Shown one piece after another: positions 15,813 through 23,453 of a DNA stretch of 35,495 nt. The DNA is from Verrucomicrobiota bacterium. GTDB taxonomy: Bacteria; Verrucomicrobiota; Verrucomicrobiia; Opitutales; Opitutaceae. The stretch is taken from NCBI GenBank assembly GCA_025352985.1, contig JANXRL010000161.1, forward strand, positions 1-35,495, written 5' to 3'. The stretch's first letter is position 1. Every line of letters starts with the position of its first letter. Both the position numbers and the translations under genes were made by a program. Under the pieces are notes generated by a model. It was not told the DNA's origin and ran no database searches. It saw nothing but the letters and a program-made list of their open reading frames with translations.

Positions 15813-16589
15813 CTAGTCAAGGGAACCGGAGTTGTGCTTTTTAGTTAGAGTCGGTGCAGCGGATTCCGGGGAGAAAATATAACCGACTCCATGAACCGTG
15901 CGGAAGTCATCAAGACTGAGACCGTGTCGTTTAAAAAGTTCACGCACTTTTACGATGTATTGGTCAAGAGAACGGCTTTTGACGTCGGCATGGATGCCCC
16001 ACACCGCGTGAATAAGGGCCTTGCGGGGGATGACCACTCCGCAGTTCTCGTGTATATGCGCGAGGATACCCAGTTCCTTGCGGCCGATCTTTTCGGTTTT
16101 CCCCTTGGGGAATTCGACTTCCAATCTGAGGGGGAGTATCCGAGCACCGCAAAATTCAAAAGGTTCGTCCATGACCTTCACATTTTTCGTGAGATTCATG
16201 TCTGTTGTTGATTCAGCGCGACGCAGCACTGCGCGAATGCGTGCGACCAACTCGGGGAAGCCGAATGGCTTAGTGATGTAATCGTCACCGCCCAACTCAA
16301 AGCCCCTTACTTTGTTTACCTCAAGGGCATTGCCAGTGAGAAAAATCGTGGGCACAATAATGTCTTTGCTCTTGAGCTCTTCAAGTAGAGCAAAACCGGT
16401 TTGGTCCGGGAGATTCACATCCAATAAGAGCAAATTGGCGAAATTTTTCTTCAGAAAACGCAGTGCTAGGGCGCATCGGTTGTAAACTTGGGTTTGCATG
16501 CCCGCATCCTCGAGGTGAAGGCAGATTAGTTTGGCCAACTCTTCTTCATCCTCGACGATTAGTATCAAAGGTTTGGGTTCAGTGCGCAT
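15813..16589 (-). CDS. OmpR/PhoB-family response regulator (orphan)
   Basis: This 258-residue regulator has a receiver domain (about 8-125) and a C-terminal winged-helix DNA-binding domain. The acidic pocket is E13-D14, the phospho-acceptor is D57 (LLLLDVNLPDQTGF), the switch threonine is T85 (IFLTG) and the conserved lysine is K107 (YITKPF). The effector domain contains IGRKELGILAHIHENCG, IPRKALIHAVWG, the recognition-helix region SRSLDQYIVKVREL and the terminal FRTVHGVGYIF. The Q in SLDQYI replaces the more usual VDVHI-type residues. No histidine kinase lies next to it: it is convergent with the exonuclease gene (27 bases between stops) and divergent from hisG. Its partner and target genes cannot be read from the window. 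Confidence 0.93.
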   Translation of the reverse strand: MRTEPKPLILIVEDEEELAKLICLHLEDAGMQTQVYNRCALALRFLKKNFANLLLLDVNLPDQTGFALLEELKSKDIIVPTIFLTGNALEVNKVRGFELGGDDYITKPFGFPELVARIRAVLRRAESTTDMNLTKNVKVMDEPFEFCGARILPLRLEVEFPKGKTEKIGRKELGILAHIHENCGVVIPRKALIHAVWGIHADVKSRSLDQYIVKVRELFKRHGLSLDDFRTVHGVGYIFSPESAAPTLTKKHNSGSLD

Positions 16590-16683
16590 GAAGTGAGAGA
16601 CTGGTTTTGGACGTTGTTGGTTTCACTAATGAGAGATAATGGCACTTTTTACAATTAAGGCATTTTGTCAAAAGAAACGTCTC

Positions 16684-17637
16684 ATGTGTTTAGAGTCTGG
16701 GCATGTGGAGAATAAACTTGAAGGCACTTCACGTGAAGTGTCCCTTGGCCCCGTGTCTGCCAATGCTCCCTTGCTCATGCTCGGTCTGCCGAAAGGCAGT
16801 CTGGAGGAATCCACTAAAAACCTGTTTGCCAAAGCGGGTTGGAAGATAACCACGAGTTCACGCTCCTACAAACCGTCGATTGATGATCCGGAGCTTGATG
16901 GACGTTTTGTGCGAGCTCAAGAGGTAAGCCGCTACGTGGAGCACGGCTTTTTTGACTGTGGCCTCACGGGTTACGATTGGATTCAAGAGAACAACTCTGA
17001 CGTGGTCGAAGTATGTGATTTGGTTTACAGTCGCGCCTCGAACTTAAAGTCCCGCTGGGTGCTTTGCGTGCCCGAGTCTTCGCCGGTAAAGACGGTGGCG
17101 GATCTCGTCGGCAAACGTGTGGCCACCGAATTAATCAACACGACCAAGCGCTTTTTTTCGGAAAAAGGTGTGGCGGCAGAGATTGAGTTTTCCTGGGGCG
17201 CGACCGAAGTTAAGGTCCCTGATCTTGTGGATGCTATTGTGGACATTACCGAGACCGGATCGTCGTTGCGTGCCAACAAGCTCCGCATTGTCGATACGCT
17301 GCTTTACACTAATACCAAACTCATCGCCAACAAGGCGAGTTGGGCGAATTCCGCGAAGCGCAAGAAGATCGAAATAATTGCGCTTCTCCTGCGTGGAGCT
17401 CTCGAAGCTGGCAGTAAGGTAGGACTTAAACTGAATCTGCCGAAGGCATCTCTTGAAGCACTCATCAAGGCCCTGCCGTCCTTACGTAACCCGACGATTT
17501 CGCCGCTGAGCTCGCCGGATTGGATCGCTGTGGAAACCATCATCGACGAAAGCGTCGTCCGAGAAATTATCCCGCAGCTCAAGGCGCTCGGAGCAGAAGG
17601 CATCGTCGAATATCCGCTCAATAAGGTCGTTTACTGA
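16684..17637 (+). CDS. hisG: ATP phosphoribosyltransferase, long form
   Basis: HisG makes N1-(5-phosphoribosyl)-ATP from PRPP and ATP, the first and feedback-controlled step of histidine synthesis. From the ATG at 16684 it has 317 residues. [21 protein letters not shown] opens the catalytic domain. [21 protein letters not shown] lies in the periplasmic-binding-protein-like fold. The PRPP loop is [16 protein letters not shown]. The C-terminal part (about 90 residues, [20 protein letters not shown] to [14 protein letters not shown]) is the ACT-like histidine-sensing domain of the long form, so no HisZ partner is needed. An in-frame ATG at 16639 would add 15 poorly conserved residues. I prefer 16684 because it shortens the non-conserved N-tail and has C at -1, like most starts here. 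No other his gene is adjacent; aguB follows after 22 bases. Confidence 0.93.
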   Translation: MCLESGHVENKLEGTSREVSLGPVSANAPLLMLGLPKGSLEESTKNLFAKAGWKITTSSRSYKPSIDDPELDGRFVRAQEVSRYVEHGFFDCGLTGYDWIQENNSDVVEVCDLVYSRASNLKSRWVLCVPESSPVKTVADLVGKRVATELINTTKRFFSEKGVAAEIEFSWGATEVKVPDLVDAIVDITETGSSLRANKLRIVDTLLYTNTKLIANKASWANSAKRKKIEIIALLLRGALEAGSKVGLKLNLPKASLEALIKALPSLRNPTISPLSSPDWIAVETIIDESVVREIIPQLKALGAEGIVEYPLNKVVY

Positions 17638-17659
17638 GCGAATTACGCTTTTTTTAAAC

Positions 17660-18538
17660 ATGGCTAAAGTCACGCTCGGTCTTCTTCAACACGCCTGCGC
17701 TGCCGACCCCAAGGCGAACCTCAAAAAAACCCTCGCGCTTACCGAAAAGGCCGCGAAGCAAGGAGCACAAATCATCTGCACGCAGGAGCTGTTTCGCTCG
17801 CAATATTTCTGCCAGAGCGAGGAGCATAAATATTTCGATCTAGCTGAACCGATTCCCGGTCCCAGCACCTCGGCGTTTCAGAAGATTGCCAAGAAATACG
17901 GTGTGGTTATCGTCGCCTCGCTCTTTGAAAAGCGCGCCTCCGGCTTGTATCATAATACGGCGGTGATCATCGACGCTGACGGCAAGTTGCTCGGCATTTA
18001 CCGGAAAATGCACATTCCCGACGATCCTCTCTTTTACGAGAAGTTCTATTTCACGCCCGGTGACACCGGGTTCAAGGCGTGGGACACCAAGTTTGGCAAA
18101 ATCGGCGTGCTCATCTGTTGGGACCAGTGGTATCCCGAGGGCGCGCGGCTCACCGCCATGCAGGGTGCGGAGATTCTTTTTTATCCGACGGCCATCGGCT
18201 GGCATCCGTCCGAGAAAAAGGAATACGGCGTCAACCAGCATGGCGCTTGGGAAACTATCCAGCGTTCGCACGCCGTCGCCAACGGGTGCTACGTGGCGGC
18301 GATAAACCGCATCGGCCTCGAACAACCTATCGGCGGCGACGGGCTGGAGTTTTGGGGCCAGAGTTTCGTGGCAGGCACGAGCGGACAGATTCTCGCCAAG
18401 GCTTCCGTCGATAAGGAAGAAGCACTGCTAGTGCCCATCGAGCTCGGCAAAGTCGATGTGACCCGCACGCATTGGCCTTTCCTGCGCGACCGGCGCATCG
18501 ACGCCTACGGGGATTTGACGAAGCGTTTCATCGACTGA
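17660..18538 (+). CDS. aguB: N-carbamoylputrescine amidase
   Basis: This enzyme hydrolyses N-carbamoylputrescine to putrescine, CO2 and ammonia, the last step of the agmatine route to polyamines. The 292-residue protein is a nitrilase-superfamily carbon-nitrogen hydrolase with the Glu-Lys-Cys triad visible at E43 (IICTQELF), K116 (YRKMHIPDD) and C153 (GVLICWDQWYPEGAR). FYEKFYFTPGD and GWHPSEKKEYG are typical of the AguB subgroup. It sits 22 bases after hisG and 8 bases before agmatine deiminase, which supplies its substrate. That pairing makes the specific assignment strong. No arginine decarboxylase is seen in the window. The start ATG at 17660 has no Shine-Dalgarno sequence and follows a T-rich stretch. 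Confidence 0.94.
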   Translation: MAKVTLGLLQHACAADPKANLKKTLALTEKAAKQGAQIICTQELFRSQYFCQSEEHKYFDLAEPIPGPSTSAFQKIAKKYGVVIVASLFEKRASGLYHNTAVIIDADGKLLGIYRKMHIPDDPLFYEKFYFTPGDTGFKAWDTKFGKIGVLICWDQWYPEGARLTAMQGAEILFYPTAIGWHPSEKKEYGVNQHGAWETIQRSHAVANGCYVAAINRIGLEQPIGGDGLEFWGQSFVAGTSGQILAKASVDKEEALLVPIELGKVDVTRTHWPFLRDRRIDAYGDLTKRFID

Positions 18539-18546
18539 GCAAACGC

Positions 18547-19599
18547 ATGGCCGCAAAAAAAATGAACGAGACGCCCGCTGCGCTTGGGTTCCGTATGCCG
18601 GCGGAGTGGGCGCCGCAGACCGCCATCTGGCTTTCGTGGCCGCACAAGCGCGCCTCGTGGCCCGGCCAGTTTCGCCCGATCCCGTATGTGTTTGCCGGGA
18701 TCGTCGCGCAGATCAGCCGTTTTGAGGAAGTGCGCATCAACATCGCCGCCCCCCTCCAAAAACGCGCGTGGTCGCTGATTACGAAGGCCGGTGCCGATCT
18801 CTCGAAAGTCACGTTTTGCGATCATCCGACCAACGACACGTGGTGCCGCGACCACGGTCCGATTTTTGTCAAAAACGAGAAGACCGGCGAACTCGCGGTG
18901 ACTGATTGGGTGCATACCGCCTGGGGCGGCAAATACCCGCCCTACGATCTCGACAACACCATCCCTCCGCTCGTTGCGAAGAAGCTCAAGTTGCGCCGTT
19001 TTGAGAACGACATGGTGCTCGAAGGCGGCTCCATCGAGGTGAACGGCGAGGGACTGCTTCTCACCAGCGAGCAGTGCCTGCTCAATAAGAACCGCAACCC
19101 GCACCTCACGCGCGAACAGATCGAGCAGAATCTTAAGGATTACCTTGGGATTAAACAGGTGCTCTGGGTGGGTGATGGCATCATCGGAGACGACACCGAC
19201 GGGCACATCGACGACATCACGCGTTTCTACAAGTCGGACGGCTTTATCACGGTGGTCGAGCCCAACAAGCGCGATCCGAACCACGCGATCCTCGCGGAAA
19301 ACTTCACGCGACTGGCGGCGTTCCGCACGCCGAAGGGCAAGAAATTCGATATCGTCGAGTTGCCCATGCCAAAGCCGTTCGCGTTTCAGGGCCAGACGGT
19401 GCCAGCCAGCTATGCGAATTTTCTCATCATTAACGGGGCGGTCCTTGTGCCAAACTTCCGACAGAAGAAACGCGATGCCGAAGCCAACGCTCTCATTGCG
19501 TCGTGCTTCCCTAGTCGAGAAATCATCCCGGTCGACTGCTACCATCTCATCTGGGGGCTGGGCACGCTGCATTGCATCTCTCAACAACAGCCGGTGTGA
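18547..19599 (+). CDS. aguA: Agmatine deiminase
   Basis: Agmatine deiminase converts agmatine to N-carbamoylputrescine and ammonia. The 350-residue product is a guanidino-group-modifying (pentein fold) enzyme. Recognisable motifs are MPAEWAPQTAIWLSWPHK near the N-terminus, DTWCRDHGPIFVKN, MVLEGGSIEVNGEG, DDTDGHIDDITRF and the C-terminal GLGTLHCISQQQP that carries the catalytic cysteine. I chose the ATG at 18547, eight bases after the aguB stop. The open frame extends upstream to 18472, but that would overlap aguB by 67 bases and precede the conserved start. With aguB it forms a two-step putrescine-producing module in the cytoplasm. Confidence 0.95.
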   Translation: MAAKKMNETPAALGFRMPAEWAPQTAIWLSWPHKRASWPGQFRPIPYVFAGIVAQISRFEEVRINIAAPLQKRAWSLITKAGADLSKVTFCDHPTNDTWCRDHGPIFVKNEKTGELAVTDWVHTAWGGKYPPYDLDNTIPPLVAKKLKLRRFENDMVLEGGSIEVNGEGLLLTSEQCLLNKNRNPHLTREQIEQNLKDYLGIKQVLWVGDGIIGDDTDGHIDDITRFYKSDGFITVVEPNKRDPNHAILAENFTRLAAFRTPKGKKFDIVELPMPKPFAFQGQTVPASYANFLIINGAVLVPNFRQKKRDAEANALIASCFPSREIIPVDCYHLIWGLGTLHCISQQQPV

Positions 19600-19607
19600 T
19601 TCTTTTT

Positions 19608-20072
19608 ATGAAAACGCCTTTTGCCGTTGTGCTTACGGGTTGTGTTTTGGCTTTGGCGGGCTGCGGGTCAGTCGGTGCTGATCTGAAGACGAGCGTCCGC
19701 GAGAAATTTGATGGGCTGACCTATCACACCAAGGTTGTGACGGCCGATGGTCGTGCCACTTACCAAGCGGCCAAACAGGCGGTGGGGAAACTTGGTTTTC
19801 GCGTCACGGGTGGAGGCCCCGCCCAGGGGCGTATTGATGCGCTAAGTGTTTTGTCTGCTAACGATTCACTCCAAGGGGCGAGTCAGCTTTCTATGAAGGT
19901 TAAACTCAGTTCAGTGGCCACTGGCGGCACGGAAGTTGCCATGCTTCTCACGGAGCAGATCCAAGACGACTTCAACAAGGGGGCCGGACAGGTCATCGAG
20001 ACGCCTTTGCGGGAAAGTGCGCTTTACGTGGTCTTTTTTCGCTCGGTCGAGCAGGCTTTAGCGGCGAAGTAG
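19608..20072 (+). CDS. Small putative lipoprotein, DUF3568-like
   Basis: From the ATG at 19608 the product has 154 residues. It begins with a lipoprotein signal peptide: a short basic N-end, the hydrophobic AVVLTGCVLALAGC and the lipobox LAGC with the acceptor cysteine at residue 19. The mature part has the pattern of DUF3568-type small periplasmic lipoproteins: a YQAAKQAVGKLGFRV helix-strand, a strand pair (LSMKVKLSSVATGGTEVAMLL) and an ending PLRESALYVVFFRSVEQAL. It starts 8 bases after the aguA stop. That spacing suggests transcription from the same promoter, though the function is unlikely to be linked. A start at 19572 would overlap aguA and spoil the signal peptide. The function is unknown. 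Confidence 0.75.
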   Translation: MKTPFAVVLTGCVLALAGCGSVGADLKTSVREKFDGLTYHTKVVTADGRATYQAAKQAVGKLGFRVTGGGPAQGRIDALSVLSANDSLQGASQLSMKVKLSSVATGGTEVAMLLTEQIQDDFNKGAGQVIETPLRESALYVVFFRSVEQALAAK

Positions 20073-20295
20073 GGCGGGGCTACCCTCGGAAACACCTGAT
20101 TTTTGCGCTTGCGGCTGGGTGCGGCCTTGGGCGATTCTAATCATTCGTGGCATTTAGTCGGTTCCGGTCGGTGTCGCCGCGACGCTTCCATCGACCCTCA
20201 ACGTCAGTCTAACCTTCAACCAACGGTTCCGTTCACGCGGCATCATCACGGAAGATCGGCGCTTCGAAGCAGGCGGCGGTATTTCGTCTGTTCAC
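20073..20295 (+). promoter_or_regulatory. Intergenic region and leader upstream of rpsA
   Basis: This 223-base gap precedes the ribosomal protein S1 gene and must hold its promoter unless rpsA is read from the aguA side. TTGCGG at 20109 is a weak -35 candidate, but I see no convincing -10 at proper spacing. No Shine-Dalgarno sequence precedes the ATG at 20296. A 79-codon open frame at 20103-20342 has no family resemblance and overlaps rpsA, so I do not call it a gene. Confidence 0.3.
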
Positions 20296-21969
20296 ATGAG
20301 TTCTGTAATGCAAGAGCTGCTCGCTCAATCGTCCTTCGATAAGCTTAAAGAAGGCGCTATCGTTCCTGCCGTCATCACCGAAATCCGCCAGAACGACGTC
20401 GTCGTTGACATCGGTGGCAAGTCGGAAGGCGTCATTCCCGCCAACGAGTTCATCGATATCGGCGAACTCCAGATCGGTTCCACCATCGACGTCTACGTCG
20501 AGAAGCTCGAAGACAAAGGCGGCGCTCCCGTCCTCTCCTACGACAAGGCCGAACAAAAGAAGAACTGGGATAATATTCTCACCAAGTTCCCCGAAGGCTC
20601 CATCGCCGCGGGTCGCGTCAAGGCCAAGGTCAAGGGCGGCCTGATCGTTTCGATCGGCGTCGATTCCTTCCTCCCCGCCTCGCACATTGACATCCAGCCC
20701 CCGAAGAACCTCGATCAATATGTCGGCCAAACTTACGATTTCAAGGTTCTCAAAATCAATCTAGACCGGAAGAACATCGTTCTTTCCCGCCGCGAGCTCA
20801 TCGAGGAACAGCGCACCAACAAGCGCAAGAGCCTCCTCGATTCCATCCAGCCCGGCCAGGTTCGCAAGGGCGTCGTCAAGAACATCACCGACTTCGGTGC
20901 GTTCATCGACCTCGACGGCATGGACGGCCTCCTCCACATCACCGACATGAGCTGGGGCCGTATTACGCACCCCTCTGAGCTCCTCAAGCAGGGTGAAGAG
21001 ATCCAGGTCATGATCATCGAAGTGAACCGCGAGAAAGAGCGCGTTTCCCTCGGTCTCAAGCAGACCACCAAAAATCCTTGGGACGAGATCGAGCATAAGT
21101 TCCCCGTCGGCGCGAAGGTTCACGGCAAGGTCGTCAACCTCGTTCCCTACGGCGCGTTCATCGAGATCGAGCCCGGCGTCGAAGGTCTCGTGCACATCAC
21201 TGAGATGTCCTGGACCAAGCGCATCTCCAAGCCCTCCGAGCTCCTCAAAGTCGGTCAGGAACTGGACGCTGTTGTTCTCGGCATCCAGAAAGATGACCAG
21301 AAGATTTCGCTCGGCCTCCGCCAGCTCGAGCCCAACCCGTGGGACATGGTCCGCCACAACTACCCGCAGGGCGCCCGCGTCCGCGGCAAGGTGCGCAACA
21401 TGACTACCTACGGCGCCTTCATCGAACTCGAAGAGGGCATCGACGGTATGGTTCACGTCTCCGACATGAGCTGGACCCGCAAGGTCAACCACCCGTCCGA
21501 AGTCCTCAAGAAGGGCGACGAAGTGGACGCCATCGTTCTCGATGTCGATGCTTCCCAGCAGCGCATCAGCCTCGGCATGAAGCAGCTCGCCGTCGATCCT
21601 TGGACCGACATCGACGCCTTCTTCAAGATCGGCGACGTCGTCACCGGCACCATCTCGAAGATCACCTCCTTCGGCGCCTTCGTGGAGCTCAAGGACGGCA
21701 TCGACGGTCTCGTGCACATCTCGCAGATCAGCGAGGAGCGCATCGAGAAGGTGAAGGACGTGCTCAAGCCCGGTCAGGAAGTGACTGCCCGCGTCATCAA
21801 GATCGACCGTGAAGAGCGTCGTCTTGGTCTCTCGGTGAAGGCCGCCAACTACTCCGAGCAGCAGCTCGCCGCCGAGACCGCTTCTTTCGAGGCGCTCAAC
21901 CGCGACAGCTCCGGCGACATGATGAACCTCGGCGACATCCTCGATGCCGCCTCTGACAAGAAGGACTAA
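20296..21969 (+). CDS. rpsA: 30S ribosomal protein S1
   Basis: S1 binds mRNA on the small subunit and helps start translation, which matters most where Shine-Dalgarno pairing is weak. The 557-residue protein carries six S1 (OB-fold) domains at about 18-85, 103-170, 189-257, 274-344, 361-430 and 446-515. The last four have the strong RNA-binding form, for example ITDFGAFIDLDGMDGLLHIT, LVPYGAFIEIEPGVEGLVHI and ITSFGAFVELKDGIDGLVHI. The first two are more diverged (DVVVDIGGKSEGVIPANEF), as expected for ribosome-docking domains. The length equals classical six-domain S1. Codon use is strongly biased to C/G-ending codons, as in highly expressed genes. A near-perfect terminator follows at 22017. 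Confidence 0.97.
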   Translation: MSSVMQELLAQSSFDKLKEGAIVPAVITEIRQNDVVVDIGGKSEGVIPANEFIDIGELQIGSTIDVYVEKLEDKGGAPVLSYDKAEQKKNWDNILTKFPEGSIAAGRVKAKVKGGLIVSIGVDSFLPASHIDIQPPKNLDQYVGQTYDFKVLKINLDRKNIVLSRRELIEEQRTNKRKSLLDSIQPGQVRKGVVKNITDFGAFIDLDGMDGLLHITDMSWGRITHPSELLKQGEEIQVMIIEVNREKERVSLGLKQTTKNPWDEIEHKFPVGAKVHGKVVNLVPYGAFIEIEPGVEGLVHITEMSWTKRISKPSELLKVGQELDAVVLGIQKDDQKISLGLRQLEPNPWDMVRHNYPQGARVRGKVRNMTTYGAFIELEEGIDGMVHVSDMSWTRKVNHPSEVLKKGDEVDAIVLDVDASQQRISLGMKQLAVDPWTDIDAFFKIGDVVTGTISKITSFGAFVELKDGIDGLVHISQISEERIEKVKDVLKPGQEVTARVIKIDREERRLGLSVKAANYSEQQLAAETASFEALNRDSSGDMMNLGDILDAASDKKD

Positions 21970-22016
21970 TCCCTTCGCATCAACGTCGTCATTGTTCTGG
22001 CGATCCGTTTAATCTC

Positions 22017-22048
22017 AAAGCGCCCGGCCAAAAGCCGGGCGCTTTTTT
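22017..22048 (+). terminator. Rho-independent terminator after rpsA
   Basis: AAAGCGCCCGGC (22017-22028) pairs perfectly with GCCGGGCGCTTT (22034-22045) around a 5-base loop, and the T-run extends to 22048. It begins 48 bases after the rpsA stop. Confidence 0.95.
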
Positions 22049-22092
22049 GTGCCTGCTGCGAACGGATCGTGAGGAGAGAAATGTGCGTGCAT

Positions 22093-22121
22093 AAAAAAGC
22101 CGACCGTTGCCGGCCGGCTTT
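22093..22121 (-). terminator. Rho-independent terminator after the sigma factor gene
   Basis: Read on the minus strand, AAGCCGGCC pairs with GGTCGGCTT (one G-U pair) and is followed by a run of T. It lies about 30 bases beyond the stop of the sigma factor gene. With the rpsA terminator it separates the two convergent genes. Confidence 0.9.
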
Positions 22122-22149
22122 GAAACATATGGACAAATCACGTCTAATT

Positions 22150-23223
22150 TTAGTTGTTCCCGGCCTTGGCCGACTTCGTCTGAATGAACTCACGTATGAC
22201 TTCGTGACGTGCGCGGACCTGCTCTTCGATTTCGATCTCCTCGACGCTGCGCTGGTGCTCATGGTTGGCCATGGACTTGCGCATCTTGGAAAGGGCGATG
22301 TTCTGTAGCTGGCGGACGCGTTCACGGGTGACGCGGAACTTCGCCCCTACTTCCTCCAGCGTAAGTTCGTCGTGGCCGTCGAGACCGAAGCGCAGCTTAA
22401 TGATTTCGGCTTCACGAGGCTCCAATGTGGAGATCATGGAGTAGAGATCGGAGTTGCGGGTCTTCTCGCGCAGCGTCTCGAAAGGGCTGGTGGCGTTTTC
22501 ATCGCCGACCATCTCGCCAAAGGTCGAAGAGTCGCCGTCTTGGCCGACGGGTGCGTCAAGCGAGGCGGGGCGGACGCTCACCGATTTGAGGTGGGCGACC
22601 TTGGCGGTGGGAATTTGGAGCTCGATGGCGATTTCCTCGTCGGTGGGCTCGCGGCCGAGTTCCTCGGTGAGAGCCATAGCGGTGCGGCGAAGTTTTGAGA
22701 TTTTGTCCACCAAATGAACGGGGAGGCGGATCGTCTTGGACTGGTTGGCCAAGGCGCGCTTCATGGACTGCTTGATCCACCAGGCAGCGTAGGTGGAGAG
22801 CTTGCCGCCCTTGCGAGGATCGAAGCGCTCCACGGCCTTCACAAGACCGATGTTACCCTCGGAAATAAGGTCGAGCAGGGGCAGGCCGAAATCTTTGTAG
22901 TCCATCGCGATTTTCACGACGAGGCGGAGATTGGCCGAGATCATGTGATCGCGTGCGGCCTTGTCACCTTTACGGATGCGGCGTGCAAGTTTCACCTCTT
23001 CTTCGACGGTGAGCAGGGCGGTCTTGCCGATTTCCTGAAGGTAGAGCTGGAGATTGCTGCGTTCGAGCGGACCGGTATCTTTTTCGCGGGCGGCGGGCTC
23101 ATTGCGTTCCAGGAATGAGGGCGGCGCATCGAGTTCGACGGCCACCATGGGAGCCGGCGCTTCTGGCTTTTCGTTGTCGTCGGCTTCGGAAAACTTGCGG
23201 GAGGATTTCGTATAGGCGGCCAT
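22150..23223 (-). CDS. RNA polymerase sigma factor, sigma-70 family (RpoD/RpoS-like, no region 1.1)
   Basis: This 357-residue sigma factor has regions 1.2 to 4. Region 1.2 begins near SNLQLYLQEIGKTALLTVEEE (about 56). Region 2 has the core-binding and -10-reading sequences MISANLRLVVKIAMDYKDFG, LDLISEGNIGLVKAVERFDP and KLSTYAAWWIKQSMKRAL (about 98-160). Region 3 follows (IRLPVHLVDKISKL; EELGREPTDEEIA). Region 4 has REAEIIKLRFGLDG and the helix-turn-helix LTLEEVGAKFRVTRERVRQLQ (about 295-315). The acidic N-terminal region 1.1 of primary sigma factors is absent and only a 50-residue polar tail precedes region 1.2. That favours a group-2 (RpoS-like) factor over the housekeeping one, though small primary sigmas exist. 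A 40-residue charged C-terminal extension is unusual. It has its own terminator and a structured 230-base leader. Confidence 0.92.
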   Translation of the reverse strand: MAAYTKSSRKFSEADDNEKPEAPAPMVAVELDAPPSFLERNEPAAREKDTGPLERSNLQLYLQEIGKTALLTVEEEVKLARRIRKGDKAARDHMISANLRLVVKIAMDYKDFGLPLLDLISEGNIGLVKAVERFDPRKGGKLSTYAAWWIKQSMKRALANQSKTIRLPVHLVDKISKLRRTAMALTEELGREPTDEEIAIELQIPTAKVAHLKSVSVRPASLDAPVGQDGDSSTFGEMVGDENATSPFETLREKTRNSDLYSMISTLEPREAEIIKLRFGLDGHDELTLEEVGAKFRVTRERVRQLQNIALSKMRKSMANHEHQRSVEEIEIEEQVRARHEVIREFIQTKSAKAGNN

Positions 23224-23453
23224 GACAGGTAGGAGTTGGACGGTTGATCTAATATTCCGGTAAAATTCGGAAGGGACGTTTTAAACTACGACAGAGTCGA
23301 GCTGGAATCGTTCCATATTAGATAAACGGTCAACTACTAGGGGCGGATGCCAAAAATGAATAAATAAATGAGTCAATATGGCTCGCTCAGGTCTAAAATG
23401 GGACGTGGACTGTCCCATTTTATGATCCTACAGTTGTTTAACGGGTAAATGCC
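23224..23453 (-). promoter_or_regulatory. Sigma-factor leader/promoter region with inverted repeats
   Basis: This 230-base gap between trpE and the sigma gene holds several symmetrical elements. ATCTAATAT at 23247-23255 is repeated exactly inverted as ATATTAGAT at 23315-23323. TGGAA (23303-23307) and TTCCA (23311-23315) form a short palindrome beside it. The trpE-side hairpin at 23394 is listed separately. The DNA is AT-rich compared with the flanking genes. I could not fix a convincing -35/-10 pair. Confidence 0.4.
23394..23422 (-). terminator. Perfect 11-bp hairpin downstream of trpE
   Basis: TAAAATGGGAC (23394-23404) and GTCCCATTTTA (23412-23422) are exact complements around a 7-base loop. 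On the minus strand the 3' arm ends TTTTA, so it can serve as the trpE terminator, starting about 30 bases past the stop. The U-run is short and part of the stem. An operator for a dimeric regulator of the sigma gene is the alternative. Confidence 0.6.

Noticed and set aside
18505-19587. A 360-codon minus-strand open frame antisense to agmatine deiminase
   Set aside because: It mirrors the coding frame of aguA exactly and shows no conserved motif; the sense frame carries the catalytic cysteine motif.
20103-20342. A 79-codon plus-strand open frame upstream of and overlapping rpsA
   Set aside because: The product is Arg/His/Ser-rich with no family pattern and overlaps the S1 start; it is better read as the rpsA leader.
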